The position numbers were made by a program, and so were the translations under genes. Below are positions 41,701 to 48,974 of a stretch of 64,000 nucleotides of DNA, piece after piece; position 1 is the stretch's first letter; every line of letters starts with the position of its first letter. Below the pieces are notes generated by a model that saw only the letters and a program-made list of their open reading frames with translations, was not told the DNA's origin and did no database searches. Location of the stretch: positions 42,857-106,856 of the forward strand of contig JAFEGM010000003.1 of NCBI GenBank assembly GCA_018240025.1, in the 5' to 3' direction. Origin of the DNA: Verrucomicrobiota bacterium (GTDB lineage: Bacteria > Verrucomicrobiota > Verrucomicrobiia > Chthoniobacterales > SZAS-18).

Positions 41701-42234
41701 CTCGGCGGCGGCGTCCCGCACGCGGTGGAAGAACTCCGCCACGTCCCGGCGGCCCTGGGCGTTGGGTGCGCAGCCGTGCAGCCAGATCCAGCCGCCCGGA
41801 CGGACGCGTTCGATCCAGCGCGCCCAGGCCGATGCGCTCGGCTCGCCGACCACCTCGCCGTCGATTTCGAGCAGATCGATCTCGCTCAGTTTCGTCGCGG
41901 CGGTGGTGCCGGGTGCGTGCACCCGGATGCGGCCCGCGCCCAGTTCGTCGGCCTTTGGCCCGAGCAGCCGACCCGCGGCGCCCGCCTGATCGTCCACAAA
42001 GAGGTGTAGTTCGGCCTCGAGACCGAGTGCGCGGTCGATCTGCAGGAACGCCAGGGGCGCATCGATCTGCCCGCCGCCGACCTCGACCACGCGTTGCGGA
42101 CGGGTGGCCTGGCAGAAATCCCAGGCGAAGGGGAAGTGATCGATCCACGCCGACGTGCCGCCGTATTGCGGAATGAGCCCGGTCCGCGAGGGCAGGTTGG
42201 CAAAGGGTTGGAAATCGTCGGGCGGGCCGGGCAT
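38767..42234 (-). CDS. Large multidomain glycosyltransferase: methyltransferase-like + coiled coil + two GT2 domains
   Basis: A protein of 1155 residues from the ATG at 42234. Residues about 20-200 look like a SAM-methyltransferase fold (VVEVGGGQIDAPLAFL, LLEIDGEVVG, RVRPGGWIWLHG) without clear catalytic residues. A long Glu/Ala/Arg coiled coil spans about 270-370. Then comes a beta-sandwich-like part (RWHHLVPGRLLVRGWCFG) and two GT-A domains: first ISVVMPTWESPVRYLQ with ALLDHDDELHP, then VSILIPTRDRVDLVRR with LNNDLSDLEC and DVDFCLRLRVRG. Such tandem GT2 proteins assemble surface or flagellar glycans. It stands alone, divergent from the TPR gene, and converges on leuD with 31 bp between. Confidence 0.85.
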   Translation of the reverse strand: MPGPPDDFQPFANLPSRTGLIPQYGGTSAWIDHFPFAWDFCQATRPQRVVEVGGGQIDAPLAFLQIDRALGLEAELHLFVDDQAGAAGRLLGPKADELGAGRIRVHAPGTTAATKLSEIDLLEIDGEVVGEPSASAWARWIERVRPGGWIWLHGCAPNAQGRRDVAEFFHRVRDAAAEWFLFHHGAGLGVWRRPGGPPLEAAWLQALAAAQNRTIDLARHYEHAGRLARAWMPSARSARREAEAAAEPAAAERPLLYRALDAHRQREEEARAELLAEQAEAQALRAESRTLGRQLHASQARALRAEARIRQLLEQVAQLRDDLRQARQETAAGAVALGQSEHQRQLEAEAAAHARRQLEDQLETERGRVQSMRESASWRLTLPLRWAARRFANPRPGPSAEPVRSVPPAAEPAVLEMSAGASDAPLASEATEPPAPAVSEADGPPAHGLVRHHFDLPQRWHHLVPGRLLVRGWCFGHGRPPMTEVRASCGRRAFVGKFLHPRHDVAALWQLPDPAERCGFDLEIVVPPGHSEWVFEYRFPGEGTWHEFARRWLRAIPSRYTRVARRRQLDGRAVASGTDAYAHYLRRHDQFNDAARAHLSRRVLEIAEPPLISVVMPTWESPVRYLQLAIDSVRRQLYPHWELCIADDASASAAARLALLDAAKSDARIKLDLREARGHISESSNAAIALARGPWLALLDHDDELHPAALAAVALEIQRHPQAALIYTDEDKIDLAGRRFGPYFKPDWNPDLLLGQNCISHLGCYRTDLVREIGGFRRGVEGCQDWDLALRATDRLRHDQIRHIPRVLYHWRTVPGSTASIATDKSYIFSAGRRALAEHFERIGTPNVELRPVPGWQWEVRFPLPDPAPKVSILIPTRDRVDLVRRCVESVLAKTDYPDFELVLIDNESSEPATLAWFEEIERDPRVRRLRYEQPFNYAAMHNWAVPQTRGQVLCLLNNDLSDLECSTPGWLRDMTALALRAQTGAVGALLLYPDDTVQHAGVVLGIDGSAGHAFRRARRGTDGQMGRLRILQNYSAVTGACLVVRRALWDEVGGMDAEHFGVAFNDVDFCLRLRVRGYWNAWTPTAEFIHHESSSRGFESTPEKQARFERERATFQERWAEVLAADPAYNPNLSLATESFDLAEQPRIRPWSEY

Positions 42235-42386
42235 GCGAAAATCGTCGCGGGCGGCAATAGAGCGTCGGACACGGCCGAATCCAAGCCGGCAGGCGGAATT
42301 CCTGAATCCGGCTGCCCACCGAAATCGGGTTTTGACCGCAGGATACCTTGAACGATTATCGGAATCCCCCGTCTCATTCGCCGCCC

Positions 42387-43478
42387 ATGACCATTCCTCG
42401 CTCTCGCGCACTTCTCCGCTCCGCCGTCACCGTCTCCGCTCTGGCGCTCCTGGCCAGCCCTGCGTTCGCGCAGAAGAAGGGTGGCGCCTCGTCCGGTGGC
42501 GCCGCCGCCGAATTGAACGCTGCTGCCGCTCTGCAGAAGGCGGGCAAAGCGGCCGAGGCGCTGCAGAAATACGACGCCGTTATCAAGTCGTCGCCGAAGA
42601 TGTTCGAGGCGTTTGCCAACCGGGGTTCGCTCTACCTGCAGCTGGTCAACAAGGTGCGGGAGATGTTGAACGAAAAGGGCGACCTGCGGAAGTCCTACAT
42701 GGAGGTGAACAACATCGCCGAAGCGGCCAAGATCGATCCGGAGATCGCCGAGCTGAAAAAGAAGGAAGGCGAATACATGGCCGCCGCGCTGGCCGACTAC
42801 GATCAGGCTATCAAGCTGAACCCCGGCCGGGCCGAGCTCTACTACGACCGCGGTACGGCGCTGGCGGAGGCCCGCGAGTTCGACAAGGCCCTGACGGATT
42901 TCGACGAGTTCATCAAGCGCAGCCCGAAGGAGATCAAGGGCTACAACGGTCGCGGACTGGTGTACTTCGACCGCGCGAAGGCAGTCCGGGACAAGCTCAA
43001 GGACGAGAAGCGGGTGGACGCTGGCATCCAGGCCAGCAAGGCTGACTTCGAGAAGGCCATCGCGGACTTCACGAAGTGCCTCGAACTCGATCCGAAAATG
43101 GCCGCGGCCTATCACAATCGCGCGGCCTGCAATGCCCTCGTGCTCGACTACGATCAGGCGATCGCCGACTACACCAAGGCCATCGAGCTGGAGCCGTCCA
43201 ACCGTCGCGCCTTCAAGGGGCGGAGCGAAATCTACAAGGCGCTCGAGGCGAACTTCAAAGCCACGGGCGAGCGCCCGAAGGAGGCTGAGAATAAGGCTTT
43301 GAAGGAAAAGGATCTGGCGGAAGTGAAGCGCCTCGAGGAGGAGGCCAAGAAGAAGGAAGAGGAAAGGGTGAAGGCCGAGGAAGCCGCCGCCGCCGCCAAG
43401 GCCGCTGCGGCCAAGCCCGGCGCGGCCCCGGCTCCCGGTGCGCCCGCCCCGGCGGCCAGCCCGGCGCCCAAGAAGTAA
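42387..43478 (+). CDS. Exported tetratricopeptide-repeat protein
   Basis: A protein of 363 residues from the ATG at 42387. The signal peptide is MTIPRSRALLRSAVTVSALA with cleavage after AFA. Four or five TPR units follow (ALADYDQAIKLNPGRAELYYDRG, ALTDFDEFIKRSPKEIKGYNGRG, AIADFTKCLELDPKMAAAYHNRA and AIADYTKAIELEPSNRRAFKG). The chain then turns into a Lys/Glu/Ala helix and a Pro/Ala tail. TPRs make protein-protein contacts in the periplasm; the partner is unknown. The 150 bp before it is the shared promoter region with the divergent glycosyltransferase. The stop is 24 bp from rsmA. Confidence 0.88.
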   Translation: MTIPRSRALLRSAVTVSALALLASPAFAQKKGGASSGGAAAELNAAAALQKAGKAAEALQKYDAVIKSSPKMFEAFANRGSLYLQLVNKVREMLNEKGDLRKSYMEVNNIAEAAKIDPEIAELKKKEGEYMAAALADYDQAIKLNPGRAELYYDRGTALAEAREFDKALTDFDEFIKRSPKEIKGYNGRGLVYFDRAKAVRDKLKDEKRVDAGIQASKADFEKAIADFTKCLELDPKMAAAYHNRAACNALVLDYDQAIADYTKAIELEPSNRRAFKGRSEIYKALEANFKATGERPKEAENKALKEKDLAEVKRLEEEAKKKEEERVKAEEAAAAAKAAAAKPGAAPAPGAPAPAASPAPKK

Positions 43479-43502
43479 GCGCGGCTCCGGGCCGCGCGGC
43501 GC

Positions 43503-44837
43503 ATGACGCAATCGGAGATCCGTTCCGCCCTGGCTGAGCTCGGCCGCGAGCCGTCGCGCAGCCTGGGGCAGAACTTCCTGCACGACCAGAACCTCTGCCG
43601 GGCCATCGTCCGGCAGATCGCGCCCGGACCCGGTGAATGCGTGGTCGAGATCGGGCCCGGGCTCGGCGCCTTGACCGAACCCCTGGCCGAGACCGGCGCC
43701 GAGGTGCTCGCGCTGGAGAAGGATCGCGTCCTGGCTGAGCGGCTGCAGCGTGTCTTCACCGGCCGGATCGAGGTCGTGCCGGGCGATGCGCTCGAGTTCG
43801 ATTTGCGCCCGCTCTGGCCGCGCCAGCCGGTCAAGATTCTAGGCAATCTGCCTTACTACGTTTCGAGTCAGCTCATCTTCCATTTCTGCTCCGAGCTGTC
43901 GCCGGCCCGCCGCGCGCTCTTCCTCGTGCAGCGGGAGATGGCCGAGCGGCTCTGCGCGGCGCCGGGCTCGGCGGAATACGGCCTGCCGACCGTTCTGCTC
44001 GGACGCCGCTGGCGCATGACGCGCGGCCGGCTGCTTCCGGCCGGCGTGTTCCATCCGGCCCCGAAGGTCGAGTCGGCTCTGATCGACTTCGAACTGCGCG
44101 GTCCGGGCGAGCTGCCGGTCTGCGATGCCTCCGTCTTCGAGCGCGCCGCCCGCGCCGGCTTCTCCCAGCGCCGCAAACAGCTGCGCAAGCTGCTGGCCGG
44201 GGAGTTCCCCGCACTTGACTGGACCGCCGTGCGCGCCGCGGCCGGGATATCCGACACCGCCCGGGCCGAGGAACTCGCGCTCGAGCAATGGATTGCGCTG
44301 GCGAACGCGCTGGCCCCGGTCGGCGCGGCTCAGGACGTGCACGGCGAGATGTTCGACGTGGTCGATGCGGACGACCGCGTGATCGACCGCCGCTCCCGCG
44401 GCGAGGTGCACGCGAACAACCTGTGGCATCGCGCCATCCACCTGCTGCTGACCAATCGGGCCGGCGAGATCTTCCTGCAGAAACGCTCCCTGGCCAAGGA
44501 CCAGAACCCTGGCGCGTGGGGCTCGAGCGCGGCTGGGCACGTCGATGCCGGAGAGGACTACGAGGCCGCTGCCCGGCGCGAGATCCGCGAGGAACTGGGC
44601 TTGGACGCCGGCCTCGTCAGCTTGCGCGAAGCCGTCCGCCTGCCGCCCACCGCGGGCAATGGCTGGGAGTTCGTCCGCGTCTTCCGAGCGGAAGCCGAGG
44701 GGCCGTTTCGCTGCCCGCCCTCCGAGGTCGAGATCGGCGCCTTCTTCCCCCTGCCGGTCGTGCGCGAGTGGCTCCGGCGCCGGCCGCAGGACTTTACGCC
44801 CGCCTTTCAGGAATGCTGGCAGGCCGTGCTCGGCTGA
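43503..44837 (+). CDS. rsmA: RsmA (KsgA) 16S rRNA dimethyladenosine transferase fused to a Nudix hydrolase
   Basis: A protein of 444 residues. Residues 1-275 are RsmA: LGQNFLHDQN, VVEIGPGLGALTEPL (SAM motif I), NLPYYVSSQL (motif IV for N6-adenine), VFHPAPKVESA and FSQRRKQLRK. It dimethylates two adenines near the 3' end of 16S rRNA. Residues about 276-444 are Nudix: a complete box GHVDAGEDYEAAARREI followed by REELG fits G-x5-E-x7-RE-U-x-EE-x-G-U. The region MFDVVDADDRVIDRR resembles YfcD/isopentenyl-diphosphate-isomerase-like Nudix proteins. One uninterrupted frame joins both. RsmA alone is usually about 270 residues, so this is a real fusion unless a stop was missed in assembly. Confidence 0.9.
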   Translation: MTQSEIRSALAELGREPSRSLGQNFLHDQNLCRAIVRQIAPGPGECVVEIGPGLGALTEPLAETGAEVLALEKDRVLAERLQRVFTGRIEVVPGDALEFDLRPLWPRQPVKILGNLPYYVSSQLIFHFCSELSPARRALFLVQREMAERLCAAPGSAEYGLPTVLLGRRWRMTRGRLLPAGVFHPAPKVESALIDFELRGPGELPVCDASVFERAARAGFSQRRKQLRKLLAGEFPALDWTAVRAAAGISDTARAEELALEQWIALANALAPVGAAQDVHGEMFDVVDADDRVIDRRSRGEVHANNLWHRAIHLLLTNRAGEIFLQKRSLAKDQNPGAWGSSAAGHVDAGEDYEAAARREIREELGLDAGLVSLREAVRLPPTAGNGWEFVRVFRAEAEGPFRCPPSEVEIGAFFPLPVVREWLRRRPQDFTPAFQECWQAVLG

Positions 44838-44875
44838 GGCGCTTGCCTGCTGCGCGGATGGTGGGAGATTGCGCG

Positions 44876-45286
44876 ATGGGTCTGGCCTACGGACGTATTC
44901 AATTGGAGAATCCGCGTCTGCCTGGGCTGGCGCCCTTGGAGGTCGACGCACTCGCGGACACGGGGGCGGTCTATCTCTGCATTCCGCCGCATGTCGCTCA
45001 TCAATTGCAGCTGGAGGAGATGTATCGGAAGGAGGTCTTCACCGCCGACGGGGCTTCGCAGGTGGTACCTTACGTGGGGCCGATCCACGTGAGATTCGAG
45101 AATCGAGGCTGTTTCGTCGGTGCCGTCGTCCTCGGCGACGAAGTCCTTTTGGGAGCGGTGCCGATGGAAGACATGGACTTGGTCGTACTACCGCAGGCGC
45201 GCAAGGTGGCGGTCAATCCGCGGAACCCCAACTTCGCCGCCGGGCTGGCCAAGGGCGTGCGAACGGCCGCCGGTCCGCTCACTTGA
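44876..45286 (+). CDS. Retropepsin-like (clan AA) aspartyl protease domain protein
   Basis: A protein of 136 residues. VDALADTGAVYLCIPPHVA carries the D-T-G active-site triad, and VVLGDEVLLGAVPMEDMDLVV matches the hydrophobic-hydrophobic-G flap-side pattern (LLGAVPLE-like) of single-domain bacterial clan AA proteins, which act as dimers. No signal peptide. The ATG at 44876 is chosen because ggGAG at 44863-44867 gives an 8-base spacing; other in-frame starts are 44858 and 44861. It follows rsmA by 38 bp and overlaps exoD tail to tail by 8 bp. Its substrate is unknown. Confidence 0.78.
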   Translation: MGLAYGRIQLENPRLPGLAPLEVDALADTGAVYLCIPPHVAHQLQLEEMYRKEVFTADGASQVVPYVGPIHVRFENRGCFVGAVVLGDEVLLGAVPMEDMDLVVLPQARKVAVNPRNPNFAAGLAKGVRTAAGPLT

Positions 45287-45947
45287 ACAGCCACTGCAGA
45301 CCCTCGGTGCCGCCCCAGCCGATGAGCGCGAAGTAGGCGAGGGTCAGGATCGTAACGATGTAGCCGAGCACGATGGCGTAGCCGTCGCCCTCCATCCGGC
45401 CGAGGGTGATGAGCAGCATGCTGAGCGCGGGCAGGCCGTTGCTGAACGGAATGGGCAGCGGCAGCATGAAGAGGAAAGCATTGATCGCGATGGCCAGGCC
45501 GCTGGCGATCTCGAAGGCGCGCCAGGTGTGGAAGAAGACGAGGCGCGGTTTGGTCAGACGCTCCAAGCGGCGGGCCACGACGAGGGCAGCATTGACCAGC
45601 TTCGCCAGGGTGGCGTGGGGTACGCGGTAGTCGAGCAGCCGTCGCGGCAGGCGCGGTTCCTTGCCCAGCGCAATGCGCACCCCAAAGAGCAGCAGCACCA
45701 GTCCGAACGGGGTGGACAAGCCCGGCAGCGGCACCGGCTGGCAGAACGGAATGGTGATCAGGAGAATGAGCAGATTGAATCCGCGCCCCTGCAGGACCTC
45801 CACGATGTTGGCCAGGGTCACGTCGCGTCCGTCGGCATAGGTCAGGATGTCTTCCAGACTCTTCGAAAGGCTGCGGGGGAACCCAGCCGCTTCCGGCAGA
45901 CTCACCGGCGGCGTCTCAGGCGGGGGCTCCGACAGCGAGGCAGACAT
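45279..45947 (-). CDS. exoD: ExoD-family membrane protein
   Basis: A protein of 222 residues. VTLANIVEVLQGRGFNLLILLITIPFCQPVPLPGLSTPFGLVLLLFGVRIAL is the ExoD signature, and about four membrane segments are present. LVFFHTWRAFEIASGLAIAINAFLFMLPLPIPFSNGLPAL repeats the same motif in the second half. Rhizobium ExoD affects exopolysaccharide production and alkaline tolerance; the mechanism is unknown. The ATG at 45947 has a GGGGG 7 bases ahead; 45959 is also possible. It diverges from the kinase gene by about 140 bp. Confidence 0.86.
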   Translation of the reverse strand: MSASLSEPPPETPPVSLPEAAGFPRSLSKSLEDILTYADGRDVTLANIVEVLQGRGFNLLILLITIPFCQPVPLPGLSTPFGLVLLLFGVRIALGKEPRLPRRLLDYRVPHATLAKLVNAALVVARRLERLTKPRLVFFHTWRAFEIASGLAIAINAFLFMLPLPIPFSNGLPALSMLLITLGRMEGDGYAIVLGYIVTILTLAYFALIGWGGTEGLQWLFK

Positions 45948-46089
45948 CGCGGCCCCCATACCGGCGGAGACCGCCGTGCCAAGTGGCAATCGACACCGGA
46001 CCGACAAAGCTCCGCCCCGCTGAAAGGCCAATTCGCACTTGGCACTTTCCGCGTTTGCGCACAGCATCGCCCGCGCTGAACCAGTTACG

Positions 46090-48963
46090 ATGGCGACCCT
46101 GCGCTACCAACACTACGAGGTGGTCCTCCGGCCCGATGGCAAGCCCTTCGAGCTCGGGCGCGGCGCGATGGGCATCACCTACAAAGCCTTCGACACAAAT
46201 CTGCGTTCGGAGGTTTGCCTGAAAGTCATCAACGGCCAGTTCCTGCACTCGAACATGGCCCGCGAGCGTTTCCTGCGCGAGGCCCGGGCTGCAGCCCGGC
46301 TGCGGCATCCCAACGTGGCCAGCGTCTACCATCTCGGCCAGGACGGGAGTGCCTTCTTCTACAGCATGGAGTTCGTCTCCGGCGAGACGCTGCAGGCGCG
46401 GGTGAAGCGCGACGGCGTCATGCCGGCGCGCGATGTCCTGGAAGTCGCGCTGCAGGTCTCGCGCGCCCTGGCCGCCGCCCAGCGCGAGAAGCTGGTGCAT
46501 CGCGACCTGAAACCGGCCAACATCATGCTGGTCGACGAGTACGGCGAAATGCTGGTCAAGGTGATCGATTTCGGCCTGGCCAAGGCGACCGCGGAGGAGG
46601 GTGGGGAGGAGCAGAAAGTGCTGACCATGGGGTTCGTCGGCACGCCGGACTACGCCAGCCCGGAGCAGATCGAGGAGAAGCCGCTCGACACCCGCTCGGA
46701 CATCTATTCGCTTGGCGCCACCCTTTGGTATGCCCTGACCGGCCGGGTCATGTTCACGGGGACGATCCCGCAGGTCATGGCCCAGCAGATGGACCGGCCG
46801 CCCCCCTGGGAATTGCTCAGCGGCCAACCGCCGGAGTTGGTGGCGCTGCTGCGCAAGATGCTGGAGAAGGACCGGGACCAGCGGCCGCGGGATCCGATCG
46901 AACTGCGGGGAATGATCGAGCAGGCCCTGCGCACCGTACCGCTGCTGGACACGGGCCGGACCGCTGGAGCGTCGGATGCCCCCGACCAGCAACCGACCCT
47001 GGCGGCCGACGTGACCGGAGCGGCGCTGGCGGTCGGCAATGCGACTTCGCCGACCGACGCCACCGTGGTTTCCGACGAGCCGCCGCCGCCGCGTCCGCGC
47101 TCGAACCTTCCGCCGCCGCCGGTGACGGCGCCGCCGCTCAGCCAGCCCAGCCTCGGCGGTTCGGGCTCGAGTGCCTCCTCGGTGGTGCGCACGCCGCTGA
47201 TGCCGGCGCGTTCCTCGAGCCCGCCGCCGCCGAAGGCGCGAGACGAAATCGATCCCGACGTGACCATGGGACCCGGTCCGCGTCCGTCGGGGATGGACGG
47301 CCCGCATCCGGGGCCCGGCGTGCTGGTGGCGCGACGCTACAAGATCGGCTCGCTGCTCACTTCCGCGCCGCCGGACGACACCTACCTGGCCGAGGACATG
47401 GCCAGCGGGCGCGCGGTGGCCGTGCGGGTCATGATGGCCGCCCGACCGGGGGAAGCCGCCCAACGGCAGGAAATCCTGGCCCGGCTGACCCGGCTGAAGA
47501 ACGAGCCCCATCCGCATCTGCAGAACGTGCTGGCCATCGAACCGTGGAACGGAGGCTCGCTGATCGTGCTGGAGTGGCCCGGTGGCGCCACCGTGGCGGA
47601 TCGACTCCGCGCCCGCGGACAACTGCCGCGGCCGGAGCTGCTGCACCTCCTGGAGCCGATCGCCGCCGCCTGCGACCACGCCGCCGAGCGTCGCCTCAGC
47701 GGTCTGGAATTGACGCCGCTGGGCATTTCGCTGCCCGGGATCGATGCCAGTTCGCCCTTCAATCCTTCGCTCACGCCGGCCCTTAAGGTCAGCCTGTTCG
47801 GCATCCAGAACACCCCGCCGGTCTCGGCGGAGGAAGCTTTTGCGCAAACCATGGTTTCGCCGGCCGTGCGCACCTATACTGCGCCTCCGGACGACCTCGC
47901 CGGTCTCACGAAGTTCTATCAGCGCGAGGCTGTGGGGCTGATCTGCGAACTGCTCGGGCGTCCGCGGCCACGGCATGATCGCGGGCACCTGCCGCCGATC
48001 GCGGCGCTGGGGGAGGAGGGCAATGCGGCGCTGCGTCGGGCACGGGGCGAGGAGGGCGAACCCTTCGAAACGGTCTCGGATTTCCATCGCGCGCTGCGCT
48101 CCCAGACCTTCGTGGCGCGGAGCGTGAAGCCGGCCATCTCGCGTGTCTCGAGCCAGCGCATTCCGGAGGCCCTGCTGCAGGTCCATTCGAGTGGCTCCGT
48201 ACTCACGTTGACGCCCGCGGGTGCCGCGGGCAGCGAGCCGGAGCCCCAGTTGCCGCTGCGTTTGGTGGCACGGGACGAGTTTCGGCTGGGGCGCTCGCCG
48301 GCCGAGGCGGATCTGGTCACCTGGTTCCTCCCGCGCAGCCCGGAAAACGACGAGCTGAGCCGCCGCCTGAGCAAGGTGCATTGCTTCCTACGGCGGCGGG
48401 GTGGTCGGCTGATGGCCTGTGACGCCGAGAACTCCAACGGCACCGAGCTCGATGGCCGTCCGCTGCCGAAGAATGCCGTCGGCGAGCCAATCCCGGAACG
48501 CGGGGTGATCTCCCTCGACACGCGCTACCGCGTCGACGTGCAAACGCTCCCCGGATCGCCCAACGGCACCCCGCAGATCGAGAATCTGCCGCTCTGGACC
48601 GGCGCCAGTTCGCCCACCTCCATTCAGGCGCCGCCCTCCGTGGTCGTCGACCCGACGGCCCTGGGCGGGGTGACGGTCGTGCCGCGCACCCCGCTGGCCG
48701 TGCGTCGGCCGGTCTGGCTGCTCAGCAGCCTCGCCTTCGGCGCGGATCCCGCGCTGCCGCTGGCCTTCCCGCCGGGCGGCAATCTCCAGCCGTTGCAGGG
48801 GTACTTCCATTACCACCTGGGGCACTTCTGGGTCGAATCGATCGACATCGGTGGCGGGGTCGAGGTCGACGGCATCGTGCTCTCGGGCGGTGAGATCGCG
48901 CCGCTGATCGGCGGCCAGCGCCTGCGCTTGGGCGATGTGCAGTATCAGATCGAACTCGCCTGA
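46090..48963 (+). CDS. Serine/threonine kinase with second degenerate kinase domain and FHA domain
   Basis: A protein of 957 residues from the ATG at 46090. The kinase domain covers about 10-300: glycine loop LGRGAMG, K45, HRDLKPAN (138-145), DFG (160-162), SPE (190-192). A Pro/Ser linker (about 305-410) follows. Residues about 412-600 again look like a kinase N-lobe and C-lobe (ARRYKIGSLLTSAPPDDTYLAED, then VAVRVM) but lack the Lys, HRD and DFG. An FHA domain lies at about 725-815 (FRLGRSPAEAD, LSKVHCFLRRRGG, DAENSNGTELDG). A last beta domain ends the chain. No transmembrane segment is visible, so it is a cytoplasmic signalling protein binding phospho-threonine. Confidence 0.86.
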   Translation: MATLRYQHYEVVLRPDGKPFELGRGAMGITYKAFDTNLRSEVCLKVINGQFLHSNMARERFLREARAAARLRHPNVASVYHLGQDGSAFFYSMEFVSGETLQARVKRDGVMPARDVLEVALQVSRALAAAQREKLVHRDLKPANIMLVDEYGEMLVKVIDFGLAKATAEEGGEEQKVLTMGFVGTPDYASPEQIEEKPLDTRSDIYSLGATLWYALTGRVMFTGTIPQVMAQQMDRPPPWELLSGQPPELVALLRKMLEKDRDQRPRDPIELRGMIEQALRTVPLLDTGRTAGASDAPDQQPTLAADVTGAALAVGNATSPTDATVVSDEPPPPRPRSNLPPPPVTAPPLSQPSLGGSGSSASSVVRTPLMPARSSSPPPPKARDEIDPDVTMGPGPRPSGMDGPHPGPGVLVARRYKIGSLLTSAPPDDTYLAEDMASGRAVAVRVMMAARPGEAAQRQEILARLTRLKNEPHPHLQNVLAIEPWNGGSLIVLEWPGGATVADRLRARGQLPRPELLHLLEPIAAACDHAAERRLSGLELTPLGISLPGIDASSPFNPSLTPALKVSLFGIQNTPPVSAEEAFAQTMVSPAVRTYTAPPDDLAGLTKFYQREAVGLICELLGRPRPRHDRGHLPPIAALGEEGNAALRRARGEEGEPFETVSDFHRALRSQTFVARSVKPAISRVSSQRIPEALLQVHSSGSVLTLTPAGAAGSEPEPQLPLRLVARDEFRLGRSPAEADLVTWFLPRSPENDELSRRLSKVHCFLRRRGGRLMACDAENSNGTELDGRPLPKNAVGEPIPERGVISLDTRYRVDVQTLPGSPNGTPQIENLPLWTGASSPTSIQAPPSVVVDPTALGGVTVVPRTPLAVRRPVWLLSSLAFGADPALPLAFPPGGNLQPLQGYFHYHLGHFWVESIDIGGGVEVDGIVLSGGEIAPLIGGQRLRLGDVQYQIELA

Positions 48964-48974
48964 AACCGCCTGTC

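Noticed and set aside
45916..48381. Minus-strand frame of 821 residues opposite the kinase gene
   Set aside because: No signal, membrane or domain pattern; Arg/Gly/Gln-rich. The plus-strand kinase and FHA motifs are unambiguous.
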